From Photobacterium phosphoreum (GTDB lineage: Bacteria; Pseudomonadota; Gammaproteobacteria; Enterobacterales; Vibrionaceae): a DNA stretch of 62,898 bases. Position numbers and translations under genes: made by a program. The stretch is taken from the NCBI RefSeq assembly GCF_002954725.1, contig NZ_MSCQ01000001.1:1674277-1737174 (forward strand). Direction: 5' to 3'. Under the pieces are notes generated by a model. It was not told the DNA's origin, did no database searches, and saw only the letters and a list, made by a program, of their open reading frames with translations. Each line of letters opens with the position of its first letter. Within the stretch, counting starts at the first letter, position 1. Positions 17,395 to 28,272 of this stretch are shown piece by piece.

Positions 17395-18024
17395 TTATTG
17401 TTGCTCCAACCAAGACTGTAATGCTTGGGTTAAATCCGTTGTAACTTGAGCCAATGTTTGGCTTGCATCAATAATGATCACATTAGGTTGATCAATACAT
17501 AATGCTAAGAAGCGCTCACGGGCACGCTCAAAAAAAGCGATATCCATTTGTTCAATACGATCTAGCTCACCACGGCCACGAGCACGTTGTAAGCCTAGCA
17601 CGGGATCAATATCCATATAGATAGTCAGATCAGGACGAAAATCACCTAAAACAGTGTCACGCAAGTTTTCCATTAACGCTTGATCAAAACCACGACCACC
17701 ACCTTGATAAGCTTGTGATGACATATCATGGCGATCACCGACCACCCAACGCCCTTCAGCAAGGGCTGGCTTAATCACGTTATCGACTAATTGAATACGA
17801 GCCGCATACAGCAATAACAATTCAGCCATATCCGTTAATGGCTCATCGGGATGTCCTTGCTTAACCAAGGCACGCATTTGCTCAGCAAGTGGGGTGCCAC
17901 CAGGTTCGCGGGTCGACTGCGGATTTTCAATTCCATGCTGCGCTAATGTTGCTATTACTTGTGCAATAGCTGTACTTTTACCAGCCCCTTCAAGGCCTTC
18001 GATGACAATAAATTTACCGATCAT
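17395..18024 (-). CDS. tmk: Thymidylate kinase
   Basis: dTMP kinase, making dTDP from dTMP and ATP in the dTTP pathway. 209 residues with P-loop GLEGAGKST (10-18), the DR(Y/H) motif as [17 protein letters not shown], and LID region [12 protein letters not shown]. Its ATG overlaps the mltG TGA as ATGA, and holB starts 2 bp after its stop, indicating a tightly coupled mltG-tmk-holB block. Confidence 0.97.
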   Translation of the reverse strand: MIGKFIVIEGLEGAGKSTAIAQVIATLAQHGIENPQSTREPGGTPLAEQMRALVKQGHPDEPLTDMAELLLLYAARIQLVDNVIKPALAEGRWVVGDRHDMSSQAYQGGGRGFDQALMENLRDTVLGDFRPDLTIYMDIDPVLGLQRARGRGELDRIEQMDIAFFERARERFLALCIDQPNVIIIDASQTLAQVTTDLTQALQSWLEQQ

Positions 18025-19037
18025 TTCTGTGTTCTTAATATTTTGAGGTAGGCACGAACCGCGCGATTGTGCTCGACTAACGTAGTTGAAAATTTGTGAC
18101 CGCCTTTACCATCTGCAACAAAATAATAATAATCACTGTCATCAGGATCAACGGCAGCCATGATAGATGCCTTATTGGGCATAGCTATCGGTGTTGGTGG
18201 CAAACCACGCATGGTATAGGTATTGTAAGCCGTTGGCGTGCGTAAATCTTTTTTGGTGATATTGCCATCATACTTATCACCCATGCCATAAATAACCGTA
18301 GGATCGGTTTGTAATGGCATATTAGCACGTAAGCGGTTCATAAAGACTGACGCGACTAAACCACGCTCACTCGCCACTGCGGTTTCTTTTTCTATAATCG
18401 ATGCCATGATCAACACTTGATAAGGTGTCTTTAATGGCAGATCTTTTTCACGTTGTTGCCATGCAAGATCTAACTCTTTCATCATTGCAGTATGAGCGCG
18501 CTTTAAAATACTAATATCACTGGTGCCAGCAGTAAAATGATAAGTATTCGGTAGGAAATAGCCTTCAATTTTACTGCTATCAATGCCAACCGCGTCACCA
18601 ATTTGTTCTTCCGTCATCTTATCCGTGGTATGGGTTAAATGCGGATCAGCTTGAAGCAACTTGCGCCACTCACTAAAATGCTCACCATCAACCAATGTAA
18701 TTGCATACTGATACTCTTTACCTTCGGTGATCATTTCTAATACTGAATGCAATGTTTCTTGAGGTTCAATCGCATACGTACCGGCTTTAATATCGGTTAA
18801 TGTCGGTTCTAAATACCCGACCCAACGTAGCCATGGCGATAAAGTGACAATTTTTTCATTACTTAATTTAGTTAATAACCCACGAAAAGGTGTGCCTGAT
18901 TTCACGGTAATAAATGTTTGTTGTTCAATCAGCACTGGCTTATCTAGCGCTGATCTTACTTGGAAAAAGCCCCAACCTGCCACGCCTGCCATCAACAAGC
19001 CCAACAGAAAAATCACAATAATCAACTTCTTTAGCAC
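18021..19037 (-). CDS. mltG: Endolytic peptidoglycan transglycosylase MltG
   Basis: Inner-membrane lytic transglycosylase thought to cut nascent glycan strands. One N-terminal transmembrane helix ([20 protein letters not shown]), a LysM-like region (about 40-110) and the YceG/MltG catalytic domain with the active Glu in [13 protein letters not shown] and the conserved [21 protein letters not shown] and GLPPTPIA. I choose the GTG at 19037 (about 338 residues), with GAGGT seven bases upstream, overlapping pabC by 7 bp; an ATG at 19055 would add six residues. Its stop overlaps the tmk start. Confidence 0.93.
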   Translation of the reverse strand: MLKKLIIVIFLLGLLMAGVAGWGFFQVRSALDKPVLIEQQTFITVKSGTPFRGLLTKLSNEKIVTLSPWLRWVGYLEPTLTDIKAGTYAIEPQETLHSVLEMITEGKEYQYAITLVDGEHFSEWRKLLQADPHLTHTTDKMTEEQIGDAVGIDSSKIEGYFLPNTYHFTAGTSDISILKRAHTAMMKELDLAWQQREKDLPLKTPYQVLIMASIIEKETAVASERGLVASVFMNRLRANMPLQTDPTVIYGMGDKYDGNITKKDLRTPTAYNTYTMRGLPPTPIAMPNKASIMAAVDPDDSDYYYFVADGKGGHKFSTTLVEHNRAVRAYLKILRTQK

Positions 19038-19840
19038 GAATGTAACCTCTTCCATAGTGTTTTGAACATTGTACGTTCACAATATTGTGTAGTTTGTATT
19101 TGATTAACCGGTACTAACGCCATAAGTGCATTAGTAATAAAAACTTCATCCGCTGCCAATAAAGTATCAAGGTCAAAATCACCCACTTGATAGTCATAAT
19201 TAAGCTCATCAAGTATATTGAGGATATGTTGACGCATCACCCCGGCAACACCTGCACGTTGTAAAGCAGGAGTATATACAGTATTACCTTGACGCCAAAA
19301 TAGATTCGCGACGCTCGTTTCAATAACACACTCAGTACAATCTAATGCAATAGCGTCCACCCAACCTGCGGTTTCAATTTCTTGTTTTAATAATACCTGT
19401 TCGAGGCGATTTAAGTGTTTCATACCTGCAAGCATAGGGCTATTCCCCATTCGCTGCTGACACACCCCTAAGACAATACCTTGCTGCTGCCATTGCTGAT
19501 AATGCAACGGCCATTCAAAATGCGTAATAATAACTTGGGTATCATTACAACCGCTAGGATTATAACCACGGCCACCACTGCCACGGCTGACTAATATTTT
19601 AATGCCGCCTTTATGCGGGAATTTCAATGCTAATGCGGTGATATCAGTATACACCTGCGGCCAATCCGGTGCAGCAATCCCCAACCGTTGTAAGCTCACC
19701 TTCAAACGAGCTAAATGCAATGACCACAGCTGAACACGTTGTTGCTCAACCAGTATCGTTGTAAAGCAACCATCGCCGTATTGGGTTGCTCTATCTGTGA
19801 TAACTAGTTTCTGTTGCTCGCAACCGTTCACTGATGCCAT
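19031..19840 (-). CDS. pabC: Aminodeoxychorismate lyase
   Basis: PLP enzyme that converts 4-amino-4-deoxychorismate to p-aminobenzoate and pyruvate for folate synthesis. 269 residues of the branched-chain-aminotransferase fold; recognisable stretches are TDRATQYGDGCFTT, ISRGSGGRGY-like VSRGSGGRGYNPSG, and GMKHLNRLEQVL, which holds the PLP-binding Lys. AAGGA lies 7 bp before the ATG. It lies between fabF and mltG as in E. coli, and its end overlaps mltG. Confidence 0.95.
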   Translation of the reverse strand: MASVNGCEQQKLVITDRATQYGDGCFTTILVEQQRVQLWSLHLARLKVSLQRLGIAAPDWPQVYTDITALALKFPHKGGIKILVSRGSGGRGYNPSGCNDTQVIITHFEWPLHYQQWQQQGIVLGVCQQRMGNSPMLAGMKHLNRLEQVLLKQEIETAGWVDAIALDCTECVIETSVANLFWRQGNTVYTPALQRAGVAGVMRQHILNILDELNYDYQVGDFDLDTLLAADEVFITNALMALVPVNQIQTTQYCERTMFKTLWKRLHSC

Positions 19841-19862
19841 GGTCTGTTCCTTTTTTACAGAT

Positions 19863-19893
19863 AAAAAAATAGCCCGATATCTAAATATCAGGC
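19863..19893 (-). terminator. Terminator-like hairpin after fabF
   Basis: GCC-GATAT / ATATC-GGC stem with one internal mismatch and loop CTAA, followed by TATTTTTTT on the minus strand. It lies between fabF and pabC and may reduce transcription into the pabC-mltG-tmk-holB genes. Confidence 0.65.
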
Positions 19894-19945
19894 CATCTAA
19901 TCATATCAGTTTATGATGCTTATTGCTCAATACACAATAATCGAA

Positions 19946-21184
19946 TTAGATCTTCTTAAACAATAACGAACCGTTAGTGCCGCCAAAACCGAATGAGTTA
20001 CATAATGCGTATTCTAGGTTCGCTTGACGCGCTTCACCTGGAACATAATCAAGGTCACAACCTTCACCTGGGTTATCCAAGTTAATCGTTGGTGGCACAA
20101 CTTGATCAATCAAGCTTAAAATAGTAATGATTGATTCAACAGAACCCGCAGCACCTAATAGGTGACCTGTCATTGATTTCGTTGATGATACCATTACGTT
20201 ATCAATCGCTGAGCCCATTGCACGTTTAATGCCTAATGTTTCAGCTTTATCACCCGCAGGGGTTGATGTACCGTGAGCGTTAATGTAGCCAATCTTGTCA
20301 GCATTGATACCCGCATCGCGAATACATGCTTCCATAGCTAACGCACCACCTGAACCATCAGCACTTGGTGACGTCATATGGTAAGCATCGCCACTCATGC
20401 CAAAGCCAACTAGCTCTGCATAAATTTTAGCACCACGCGCTTTAGCATGTTCGTACTCTTCTAGCACAATCACACCAGCACCATCGCCTAATACAAAACC
20501 ATCGCGATCTTTGTCCCATGGACGAGAAGCCGCTTGAGGATCATCATTACGTGTTGATAGTGCTTTCGCAGCGGCAAAACCACCCATGCCAAGCTCTGTT
20601 GATGCTTTTTCTGCACCACCCGCTAGCATTGCGTCAGCATCACCGTATGCAATCATACGTGCAGCATGGCCAATGTTATGAAGGCCCGTCGTACACGCTG
20701 TAGAAATAGCAATATTTGGACCACGTAAGCCGTACATGATAGACATGTGGCCTGCGATCATATTTACAATTGTTGATGGAACAAAGAACGGACTGATTTT
20801 ACGTGGTCCTTTGTCGATCAATGTTTGATGGCCAGCTTCAATTAAACCTAGACCACCAATACCAGAACCAATAGCGACACCAATACGTGGTGCGTTTTCT
20901 TCAGTAACTTCAATACCTGAATCTTTGAAAGCTTGTACGCCAGCTGCAACGCCATATTGGATAAATAAATCCATTTTGCGTGCATCTTTTCGAGACATGT
21001 AATCTTCACAATTGAAATCTTTGATCATTCCGGCAAATTGAGTAGCAAATGCGCTTGCATCAAAATGTTGGATGGTACTGATACCACTAGTGCCAGACTG
21101 TAAAGCTTTCCAAGAAGATTCAACAGAATTACCAACCGGGGTAAGCATACCCATGCCAGTTACAACTACACGACGCTTAGACAC
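19946..21184 (-). CDS. fabF: 3-oxoacyl-ACP synthase II
   Basis: Beta-ketoacyl-ACP synthase II (KASII), elongating acyl-ACPs with malonyl-ACP and important for cis-vaccenate formation. 412 residues, the usual length, with the Cys-His-His triad Cys164 (STACTTG), His304 (NAHGTSTP) and His341 ([10 protein letters not shown]). The start codon is GTG with GGAGA eight bases upstream. A strong hairpin terminator stands between acpP and this gene, so part of acpP transcription ends before fabF. Confidence 0.97.
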   Translation of the reverse strand: MSKRRVVVTGMGMLTPVGNSVESSWKALQSGTSGISTIQHFDASAFATQFAGMIKDFNCEDYMSRKDARKMDLFIQYGVAAGVQAFKDSGIEVTEENAPRIGVAIGSGIGGLGLIEAGHQTLIDKGPRKISPFFVPSTIVNMIAGHMSIMYGLRGPNIAISTACTTGLHNIGHAARMIAYGDADAMLAGGAEKASTELGMGGFAAAKALSTRNDDPQAASRPWDKDRDGFVLGDGAGVIVLEEYEHAKARGAKIYAELVGFGMSGDAYHMTSPSADGSGGALAMEACIRDAGINADKIGYINAHGTSTPAGDKAETLGIKRAMGSAIDNVMVSSTKSMTGHLLGAAGSVESIITILSLIDQVVPPTINLDNPGEGCDLDYVPGEARQANLEYALCNSFGFGGTNGSLLFKKI

Positions 21185-21223
21185 GATTAATTTCTCCGGG
21201 AATTGAGGATAAAACAGGAAGTG

Positions 21224-21254
21224 AAAAAAAACAGGCGGTCATAATGACCGCCTG
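21224..21254 (-). terminator. Strong terminator between acpP and fabF
   Basis: Perfect 10-bp stem CAGGCGGTCA / TGACCGCCTG with loop of 3 nt and eight T on the minus strand, about 20 bp past the acpP stop. It probably lets acpP, needed in large amounts, be transcribed more than fabF. Confidence 0.9.
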
Positions 21255-21273
21255 GAGATATTCAATTTTTATA

Positions 21274-21507
21274 TTACTGTGCGCTGTTTACGTAGTCGAT
21301 TGCAGCTTGAACAGTAGTAATTTTTTCAGCTTCTTCGTCAGGGATTTCTGTATCGAATTCTTCTTCAAGAGCCATTACTAGTTCAACTGTATCTAGTGAA
21401 TCTGCACCTAGATCGTCAACGAAAGATGCTTCGTTCTTAACTTCTGCTTCGTCTACGCCTAGTTGCTCAACGATGATTTTTCTTACGCGTTCTTCGATGT
21501 TGCTCAT
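21274..21507 (-). CDS. acpP: Acyl carrier protein
   Basis: Acyl carrier protein, 77 residues, acidic, with the phosphopantetheine site Ser37 in [18 protein letters not shown]. It carries acyl intermediates for all fab enzymes here. The correct start is the ATG giving [10 protein letters not shown]; an in-frame extension of 31 residues upstream is not part of the conserved protein. AAAGGAAA lies upstream. The gene sits between fabG and fabF in the standard order. Confidence 0.98.
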   Translation of the reverse strand: MSNIEERVRKIIVEQLGVDEAEVKNEASFVDDLGADSLDTVELVMALEEEFDTEIPDEEAEKITTVQAAIDYVNSAQ

Positions 21508-21665
21508 ACTAATATATTTCCTTTGACAAGAATTCGCTAATGCGATTTGTTGTAGTTTATTCATTACAGCAAAAGTTGCAACACTCATAGTGCTGGTCAA
21601 ACCACGATTTAACCAGAAAAATAGTTCAATTTGACTTGAATCATGAAGTATTGCAAAGAATTTGC

Positions 21666-22400
21666 TTAAATCATATACATGCCGCCGTTAACGTGCAATG
21701 TTTCGCCTGTTATATAAGCAGCGTCATCAGAGGCTAAAAAAGCAACAGCCGCTGCTATTTCACGCGGATCGCCTAAACGACCAGCAGGGACATTTGCTAG
21801 CGTTGCTGCACGTTGAGCATCATTTAACGCTTTTGTCATATCAGTTTCAATGAAACCCGGCGCAACAGCGTTAACAGTGATACCACGAGAAGCAACTTCG
21901 CGTGCCATCGATTTAGTAAAACCAAGTAAACCTGCTTTAGCCGCAGCATAGTTTGTCTGGCCTGCGTTACCCATAGTACCGACAACTGAGCCGATGCTAA
22001 TAATGCGACCATGACGTTTTTTCATCATCGCACGTAGGACTGCTTTAGACATACGGAAAACCGATGTCAAATTGGTATCCATGATATCTTGCCATTCGTC
22101 ATCTTTCATACGCATAAGTAGATTATCACGAGTAATACCGGCGTTATTAACTAGGATGTCAATATCGCCATATTGTTCTTTAATTTGCTTTAATATTGTT
22201 TCAATTGACTCTGGTGAAGTTACGTTTAACGCAAAACCTTTACCATGATCGCCAAGGTACGCACTGATTGCATCAGCACCACTTTCAGACGTCGCAGTAC
22301 CAATAACTGTTGCGCCACGCTCAACTAAGATTTCAGCGATTGCACGACCAATACCGCGACTCGCACCTGTAACTAGTGCAATTTTACCTTCCAGACTCAT
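21666..22400 (-). CDS. fabG: 3-oxoacyl-ACP reductase
   Basis: NADPH-dependent beta-ketoacyl-ACP reductase of the short-chain dehydrogenase family, 244 residues as in E. coli. TGASRGIG (11-18) binds the cofactor, NNAG lies near 85-88, and the catalytic set is Ser138, Tyr151 and Lys155 (YAAAK). I use the ATG at 22400 with AGAGGA upstream rather than an in-frame TTG two codons earlier. It follows fabD by about 25 bp. Confidence 0.97.
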   Translation of the reverse strand: MSLEGKIALVTGASRGIGRAIAEILVERGATVIGTATSESGADAISAYLGDHGKGFALNVTSPESIETILKQIKEQYGDIDILVNNAGITRDNLLMRMKDDEWQDIMDTNLTSVFRMSKAVLRAMMKKRHGRIISIGSVVGTMGNAGQTNYAAAKAGLLGFTKSMAREVASRGITVNAVAPGFIETDMTKALNDAQRAATLANVPAGRLGDPREIAAAVAFLASDDAAYITGETLHVNGGMYMI

Positions 22401-22425
22401 TGTCAATCCTCTACTTTAAGCTTAA

Positions 22426-23355
22426 TTACTTCGCTAATGCCGCTGTTAATGATGCAACATCATTGACTGCTGCGCCGCTAAGTGCACGATCGATACGCTT
22501 TGTAAGACCCGTTAATACTTTACCCGGCCCCATTTCTAGCAACTCTTCAACGCCTTCAGATGCCATACGCTCAACAGTCTCAGTCCAACGAACTGGATTG
22601 TATAGTTGCTTAACCAATGCAAGCTTAATCGCAACAGGATCGATTTCAGTCGCCACATCGGCGTTATTGATTACAGGGATAGTTGGTGCATTAAATGCTA
22701 AACCTTCCAATGCAATCGCTAGTTTATCAGCCGCTGGTTTCATTAACGCACAGTGTGAAGGAACAGAAACTGGCAATGGCAATGCACGTTTAGCACCTGC
22801 TTCTTTACACAATACATTGGCACGCTCTACCGCTTCTTTGTTACCCGCAATCACCACTTGACCAGGCGAGTTAAAGTTAACAGGAGAACATACTTGATCT
22901 TCAGCAGCTTGTGCACATGCTGCAGCAATCGCATCGTTATCTAAACCGATAATAGCAGACATTGCGCCAATACCAGCAGGGACTGCTTCTTGCATCAGTT
23001 TACCACGTAGTTCAACTAACTTGACCGCAGATTGGAAATCAATCACACCAGCACAAACAAGCGCTGAGTATTCACCTAAGCTATGTCCAGCTAAAACAAC
23101 TGGCTGTGCGCCACCCTGTTGTTGCCATACACGCCAAATCGCCACAGATGCGGTTAATAATGCAGGCTGAGTACGTTGGGTTTGGTTTAAATCTTCAACA
23201 GGACCATCTTGAACGAGTGCCCATAGGTCGTAACCTAACGCATCAGAGGCTTCAGCAAACGTCTGCTTAACCACATCAAATTGCTCTGCTAAATCAGCAA
23301 GCATGCCAACAGTTTGAGAACCCTGTCCAGGGAAAACAATCGCGAACTTAGACAT
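22426..23355 (-). CDS. fabD: Malonyl-CoA:ACP transacylase
   Basis: Transfers malonyl from CoA to ACP. 309 residues with FPGQGSQ at the N terminus, the nucleophile elbow GHSLGEYSA (Ser92) and His201 (VPSHCALM). AAGGA precedes the ATG. The 137 bp between fabH and fabD hold a short palindrome that could be an operator. Confidence 0.97.
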   Translation of the reverse strand: MSKFAIVFPGQGSQTVGMLADLAEQFDVVKQTFAEASDALGYDLWALVQDGPVEDLNQTQRTQPALLTASVAIWRVWQQQGGAQPVVLAGHSLGEYSALVCAGVIDFQSAVKLVELRGKLMQEAVPAGIGAMSAIIGLDNDAIAAACAQAAEDQVCSPVNFNSPGQVVIAGNKEAVERANVLCKEAGAKRALPLPVSVPSHCALMKPAADKLAIALEGLAFNAPTIPVINNADVATEIDPVAIKLALVKQLYNPVRWTETVERMASEGVEELLEMGPGKVLTGLTKRIDRALSGAAVNDVASLTAALAK

Positions 23356-23377
23356 TTGAGAATCCTTATTCTTTATA

Positions 23378-23393
23378 TACTGATCGTTCAGTA
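23378..23393 (-). promoter_or_regulatory. Short palindrome upstream of fabD
   Basis: TACTGA-TCGT-TCAGTA, 6-bp arms around a 4-bp centre, 22 bp before fabD. Its size is typical of TetR-type operators, but it matches neither the FadR nor the FabR consensus I know. No binding protein can be named. Confidence 0.25.
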
Positions 23394-23492
23394 AATTAAT
23401 AGGCTAATAAGACAGCGTTAACTATATTCAACCTTCTGCCTTATCGCAAAAATTCTTTTAGCAACTAACACTAAATACAGCTTAGATTTAGT

Positions 23493-24449
23493 TTAAAATT
23501 TCACTAACGCAGAGCCCCAGGTGAAACCACCACCAAATGCTTCTAACAATAACGTTTGACCGCGTTGAATACGACCATCACGCACTGCTTCATCTAATGC
23601 GGTTGGTACCGTTGCAGCTGAGGTATTGCCATGGCGATCCAATGTGACAACCACTTGATCCATCGGCATTGATAATTTTTTCGCTGTCGCTGAGATAATC
23701 CGCATATTCGCTTGATGTGGTACTAGCCAATCAAGTTCAGATTTATCCATATTATTAGCAACAAGGGTGCTTTTAACCAAGTTAGACAGTTGAGTTACTG
23801 CCACTTTAAACACCTCATTACCCGCCATATAAAGCCATGTATTGGCGTCAAAATCTTTACCGTATTCAGGGACAGCAAGGCTTAATAAACCACCAAAATG
23901 ACCATCCGCATATAAATGCGTTGAAATGATCCCTTGCTCTTCACTAGCACCCAGAACGACCGCACCCGCCGCATCACCAAATAAAATAATGGTTGAACGA
24001 TCTTGTGGATCACAACAATGAGAAAGTGCGTCAGAACCAATCACGAGTACGTTTTTCGCCATACCGGTTTTGATATGCTGATCAGCAACACTTAACGCAT
24101 AAACAAAGCCAGTACATGCTGCTGATAAATCAAACGCTGGGCAACCTTTAATGTCTAACATGCCCTGCACTTGGCAAGCAGCAGATGGAAATGAATGGCT
24201 TGCACTAGACGTTGCAACAATAATAAGATCGATATCTTCTTTATTAATACCCGCCATTTCAATAGCGTTTAAAGAAGCTTGATAGCCCATCACTGCTACT
24301 GTTTCGTCAGCGGATGCAATGCGACGCTCACGAATACCAGTACGAGCAACAATCCATTCATCGCTAGTCTCTATCATTTTCTCTAAATCCGCATTGGTGC
24401 GAACTTGAGTTGGCAAATAGCTGCCAGTTCCTAAAATTTTGCTATACAT
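23493..24449 (-). CDS. fabH: 3-oxoacyl-ACP synthase III
   Basis: KASIII, the initiating condensation of acetyl-CoA with malonyl-ACP. 318 residues with the Cys-His-Asn triad Cys112 ([11 protein letters not shown]), His245 (VPHQANMR) and Asn275 (RHGNTSAA), and the C-terminal GGGFTWGS glycine loop. It starts 5 bp after the plsX stop and belongs to the plsX-fabH-fabD-fabG-acpP transcription block. Confidence 0.97.
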   Translation of the reverse strand: MYSKILGTGSYLPTQVRTNADLEKMIETSDEWIVARTGIRERRIASADETVAVMGYQASLNAIEMAGINKEDIDLIIVATSSASHSFPSAACQVQGMLDIKGCPAFDLSAACTGFVYALSVADQHIKTGMAKNVLVIGSDALSHCCDPQDRSTIILFGDAAGAVVLGASEEQGIISTHLYADGHFGGLLSLAVPEYGKDFDANTWLYMAGNEVFKVAVTQLSNLVKSTLVANNMDKSELDWLVPHQANMRIISATAKKLSMPMDQVVVTLDRHGNTSAATVPTALDEAVRDGRIQRGQTLLLEAFGGGFTWGSALVKF

Positions 24450-24454
24450 AAAGA

Positions 24455-25477
24455 CTAATAATGCCTCTCTAGTAAGACCTCTTCCAAACGGTCACTGATT
24501 TTCATCGGTATTTGGCGTTCAATCTCATAAACCGCTTGGTTTATGGCATTCTCCAAAGCTGTGGTGTCAGCACTTCCATGGCTTTTCACTACAATACCGC
24601 GTAATCCTAACAGACTTGCGCCATTATACTGGTCGGGGTTCAATTGCTGTAAACTCGTAAATAGCTCACGAAACAGCCATTTAGCAATCAAACGTTTAAA
24701 TGGGTTACGACCAATATTACGCTTAATACAGTCAATGAATAGGTTAGCTACCCCTTCACTGGTTTTTAAACTCACATTCCCGACAAAACCATCACAGACA
24801 ATGACATCCGCTTTATCTGAATACAATTGATGACCTTCAATATAACCAATGTAATTAATATCAGGAGATTGACTCAACATTTCAGCACAGCGTTTAACGA
24901 GATCATTACCTTTGATCGATTCTTCACCAATATTAAGTAATGCAACCCGTGGGGATGATCCTAATGTTTGTTCAGCAACGACTGATCCCATCACCGCAAA
25001 TTGAAACAAGGTGTCAGCATCACAGGAAACATTCGCGCCCAAATCTAATAACCACGTATGGTTAGCATGACGATTAGGGATTTCTGAAATTAAAGCAGGA
25101 CGTTCAACACCAGGAAGTTGTTTCAGCACATAGCGGGATAAAGCCATTAACGCACCAGTATTACCAGCACTAACGCAAGCATCAGCATCACCAATAGCAA
25201 CTGCTTCTAATGCCATTCTCATGGAAGAACCTTTGCTGTGGCGTAATGCTTGTGATGGACGAGTTTCATTGGCTATAACGTTATCGCAATGCACGATAGA
25301 TAGTCGGGGATGATTGAGTTTATTGAGAAGAGTTAGCTGAGTAGTGATTGCACTAATATCACCAAAAAGAATGAGTTTGAGCTCAGGCGAATGCAACAGT
25401 GCCTGCACGGCGGCAGGCACTGTTACTTGAGGACCGAAATCCCCGCCCATTGCATCAAGTGCAACGGTAAGACCCAT
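24455..25477 (-). CDS. plsX: Phosphate acyltransferase PlsX
   Basis: Makes acyl-phosphate from acyl-ACP for phospholipid synthesis. 340 residues starting [16 protein letters not shown], a family signature, with [20 protein letters not shown] and CDGFVGN-type motifs. The ATG at 25477 is preferred to the adjacent in-frame TTG. It follows rpmF directly, as in other gammaproteobacteria. Confidence 0.96.
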   Translation of the reverse strand: MGLTVALDAMGGDFGPQVTVPAAVQALLHSPELKLILFGDISAITTQLTLLNKLNHPRLSIVHCDNVIANETRPSQALRHSKGSSMRMALEAVAIGDADACVSAGNTGALMALSRYVLKQLPGVERPALISEIPNRHANHTWLLDLGANVSCDADTLFQFAVMGSVVAEQTLGSSPRVALLNIGEESIKGNDLVKRCAEMLSQSPDINYIGYIEGHQLYSDKADVIVCDGFVGNVSLKTSEGVANLFIDCIKRNIGRNPFKRLIAKWLFRELFTSLQQLNPDQYNGASLLGLRGIVVKSHGSADTTALENAINQAVYEIERQIPMKISDRLEEVLLERHY

Positions 25478-25489
25478 CAAGGCTCAACC

Positions 25490-25660
25490 TTACTTGTTGA
25501 TAACCTTACGGCCACGGTAGAAACCGTCAGCTGTCACGTGGTGACGTAGGTGAGTTTCACCTGATGCTGAATCTACAGATACTGCTGCTGTAGTTAGTGC
25601 ATCATGTGAACGACGCATACCACGTGCTGCACGTGATTTTTTGCTCTTTTGTACGGCCAT
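25490..25660 (-). CDS. rpmF: 50S ribosomal protein L32
   Basis: 56-residue ribosomal protein bL32: [20 protein letters not shown] at the N terminus and a C terminus ending GRKVINK. It lies between yceD and plsX, 12 bp before plsX, the conserved yceD-rpmF-plsX order. CAGGAG lies about 9 bp upstream of the ATG. Confidence 0.97.
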   Translation of the reverse strand: MAVQKSKKSRAARGMRRSHDALTTAAVSVDSASGETHLRHHVTADGFYRGRKVINK

Positions 25661-25680
25661 TAACCCTACTCCTGTTAAAT

Positions 25681-26199
25681 TTAACTTTTAAGATTTTTCA
25701 ATACTGCAAACGGATTCGGACGCTCATCAGCAACGGGAATATCACCAAAAGACAAGTTATGTGTGCCGATCTTACAATCGTCATTATCATGTCTTGCTAC
25801 TTGTGGTAACTCTAACATCAATTCATCTTCGATGAGTTCAATTAGATTAATATCGCCATTTTCATCGACAATTGTCGGCTCATAGGCATCCGGTAACTTG
25901 TCAATAGCCTCTTCGTCACGAACTGGACTATAACAGAATTCAACACTAATTGTGTGTGGAAATTCTCCCTGACATCTCTGACAGGTCAACATCACATCTA
26001 CACTTGCGTTTCCGCGCATGAAAGGAGTACGACGTTGATCAAGGTCAAAAAACAAGTTAACGTTTGCATCACTTATTACGCTCTGGGTTGAGCCAGCTAA
26101 ACGAGACAGAAGATCAGCTTTGATGATACCATCATAGTCGAGTCTTTTCTGTGCAGTGCGTACTGGATCTACCTTTATCGGCAATTTTACCTTTTGCAT
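25681..26199 (-). CDS. yceD: YceD family protein (DUF177)
   Basis: 172 residues, start [20 protein letters not shown], with the DUF177 cysteine pair in [10 protein letters not shown] and an acidic C-terminal half ([15 protein letters not shown]). YceD is widely conserved beside rpmF and has been linked to 23S rRNA and ribosome assembly in plants and bacteria; its precise role is unsettled. It heads the rpmF-plsX-fab cluster and is divergent from yceF. Confidence 0.94.
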   Translation of the reverse strand: MQKVKLPIKVDPVRTAQKRLDYDGIIKADLLSRLAGSTQSVISDANVNLFFDLDQRRTPFMRGNASVDVMLTCQRCQGEFPHTISVEFCYSPVRDEEAIDKLPDAYEPTIVDENGDINLIELIEDELMLELPQVARHDNDDCKIGTHNLSFGDIPVADERPNPFAVLKNLKS

Positions 26200-26589
26200 A
26201 GGGCGCGAATATTAGCCTTATAGTCTGGTTGAGTCAAAGGAAATGTGCCTGAATTCACGGCTTTTGAGTAATTCTCATGCTGCCACGAAAATTCATTCAA
26301 CATTCAGTCCCTTTCCTCATTAAAAAGTTTTTATTTCTCTGTCACTCAATCACTTGACGATTGCTGATAAAATGACGAAAGATCACTCAATCATTGTTTA
26401 AATGATCGCCAATAATGGCTCTATTTACATTTAATCCAATAATTGCCTCTTATAATAGCATTGTGCTGTAACGATGGCATCGTCTGTCTGCCTTGAAACT
26501 CAAACAATCAAAAAAACATGCTGACTAGCATTGAATCATTGTGATGGTTACACTCAAACGACTTATTCATTTCGATAAACAAATAGCCT
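26200..26589. promoter_or_regulatory. Divergent intergenic region between yceD and yceF
   Basis: About 390 bp that must hold the promoters of the yceD-rpmF-plsX-fab operon and of yceF. I cannot fix a -35/-10 pair with confidence and see no other gene or repeat in it. Confidence 0.35.
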
Positions 26590-27171
26590 ATGAACCAGCC
26601 ACTTGTTCTTGCATCTACTTCTCCATTTCGTAAAAGCTTATTGGAAAAATTACAATTACCTTTTACGACAGCGAATCCTAATGTGGATGAAGCAATACTT
26701 ACTAATGAATCAGCGACAGCCTTAGTGATGCGTTTAGCACAAGCCAAAGCACTTGCTTGTGCTGAGGATCACCCTCATCACCTTATTATAGGTTCAGATC
26801 AAGTGTGTGTCATTGACGGTCAAATTCTAGGTAAGCCTCATACTGAAGCTAACGCATGTGCTCAACTACGTGCAGCCAGTGGCAAAGTCATCACTTTTTA
26901 TACAGGCTTGTGCTTATATAATAGCCGCACCCAAACAACTCACGTTATTTGTGAGCCTTTCCACGTTCATTTCCGTACCCTGACAGACAGTGAAATTGCC
27001 CATTACGTTACAAAAGAGCAACCACTCTACTGTGCTGGTAGCTTTAAAAGTGAAGGTTTAGGTATTGCGTTATTTGATAAGCTAGAAGGACGAGATCCCA
27101 ATACGTTGGTAGGATTACCGCTGATTGCCTTACGAGAAATGCTTGCCAAGGAGCACGTCGCTGTTTTATAG
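26590..27171 (+). CDS. yceF: Maf-family nucleotide pyrophosphatase YceF
   Basis: House-cleaning pyrophosphatase of the Maf family, 193 residues. [15 protein letters not shown] near the N terminus, GSDQV (about 77-81), KPHTEANA and the C-terminal [20 protein letters not shown] are family hallmarks. E. coli YceF hydrolyses 7-methyl-GTP, and the start and the [12 protein letters not shown] ending fit the YceF rather than the YhdE branch. It is divergent from yceD and convergent with rluC. Confidence 0.94.
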   Translation: MNQPLVLASTSPFRKSLLEKLQLPFTTANPNVDEAILTNESATALVMRLAQAKALACAEDHPHHLIIGSDQVCVIDGQILGKPHTEANACAQLRAASGKVITFYTGLCLYNSRTQTTHVICEPFHVHFRTLTDSEIAHYVTKEQPLYCAGSFKSEGLGIALFDKLEGRDPNTLVGLPLIALREMLAKEHVAVL

Positions 27172-27204
27172 AAAGACGATCTATATAAAGACAGTCGCTC
27201 AAAG

Positions 27205-27262
27205 ACAACCGATAAAAGACAACCGATAAAAGACAACCGATAAAAGACAATCTATAAAAGAC
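27205..27262. repeat. Imperfect 14-bp tandem repeat
   Basis: About four copies of ATAAAAGACAACCG, the last diverged (ATCTATAAAAGACAAC), between yceF and its terminator. Probably replication slippage; it is non-coding. Confidence 0.85.
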
Positions 27263-27265
27263 AAC

Positions 27266-27290
27266 AAAGGCGAGTACAGTACTCGCCTTT
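27266..27290. terminator. Bidirectional terminator between yceF and rluC
   Basis: Perfect 11-bp stem AAAGGCGAGTA / TACTCGCCTTT with a 3-nt loop, between the convergent yceF and rluC genes. Flanking tracts are short in both directions. Confidence 0.8.
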
Positions 27291-27327
27291 ATCTTATGTT
27301 ACAGCATGATCGAATGTTACAGCCCGA

Positions 27328-28272
27328 CTAAAAAGTACGTAGCTTTATTAAACAACGCTCTAATACAGGTTCCATCGGCGCACTAATATCCATTAACTCA
27401 TCCGTACTTGGATGGGTAAATTTAATGTTTGCCGCATGTAAGAACAATCGTCCCAAACCTGTTTTTTTAGTGTAAGCATCAAAACGTGGGTCACCATAAC
27501 GATCATCCCAAGCTATAGGATGACCTTCATATTGACAATGCACACGAATTTGATGTGTACGACCTGTTACAGGACTTGCTTGTACCAGTGTTGCTTGTGC
27601 AAAGCGTTCAAGGACTTTAAAGCGGGTATCTGATGCTTTACCTTGTGGATTAACACGCACAATGCTGTTGACTTCATTTTTCAATAACGGTGCAGTGACT
27701 CGCTTACAGTTTGCCTTCCATTCCCCCATCACTAAGGCAAAATAATATTTCTGAACCGTTTTTTCTCTAAATTGTTCTTGTAGCTTACGTAACGCCGAGC
27801 GTTTCTTCGCTATCAGTAAAATGCCAGAGGTATCTCGGTCAATACGGTGTACTAACTCAAGGTATCGAGCATCAGGTCGTAATGCACGTAACGCTTCAAT
27901 CGCACCAAACTTCAAGCCACTACCGCCATGAACGGCTGTGCCTGATGGCTTATTCAAAATTAAAACATGCTCATCTTCATAGATAATGCATGATTCAAGT
28001 TCAGCCACTTTGTTAAGTTTGGTACTAATCGGTGCTTGTTCGTCTTTCTCAGGAACAAATACCGGTGGGACACGCACGAGATCACCATCCTGCAATTTAT
28101 ATTCAGGTTTAATACGTTTTTTGTTTACTCGCACCTCGCCTTTACGCAAAATACGGTAAATCATACTTTTGGGTACATTTTTAAGCCTAGCACGGAGAAA
28201 ATTATCGATCCGTTGGCCAGCAAAATCATCAGTAATATCGATGAATTGCACTTTAGGTTTATCTTCTGTCAT
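27328..28272 (-). CDS. rluC: 23S rRNA pseudouridine synthase RluC
   Basis: Isomerises three uridines of 23S rRNA (955, 2504 and 2580 in E. coli). About 314 residues: N-terminal S4 RNA-binding domain (about 10-75; RIDNFLRARLKNVPKSMIY) and the catalytic domain with HRIDRDTSGILL holding the active Asp, plus GRTHQIRVH. I place the start at MTEDKPKVQF (28272); a TTG 21 bp further upstream is less likely. It is divergent from rne, as in E. coli. Confidence 0.95.
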   Translation of the reverse strand: MTEDKPKVQFIDITDDFAGQRIDNFLRARLKNVPKSMIYRILRKGEVRVNKKRIKPEYKLQDGDLVRVPPVFVPEKDEQAPISTKLNKVAELESCIIYEDEHVLILNKPSGTAVHGGSGLKFGAIEALRALRPDARYLELVHRIDRDTSGILLIAKKRSALRKLQEQFREKTVQKYYFALVMGEWKANCKRVTAPLLKNEVNSIVRVNPQGKASDTRFKVLERFAQATLVQASPVTGRTHQIRVHCQYEGHPIAWDDRYGDPRFDAYTKKTGLGRLFLHAANIKFTHPSTDELMDISAPMEPVLERCLIKLRTF

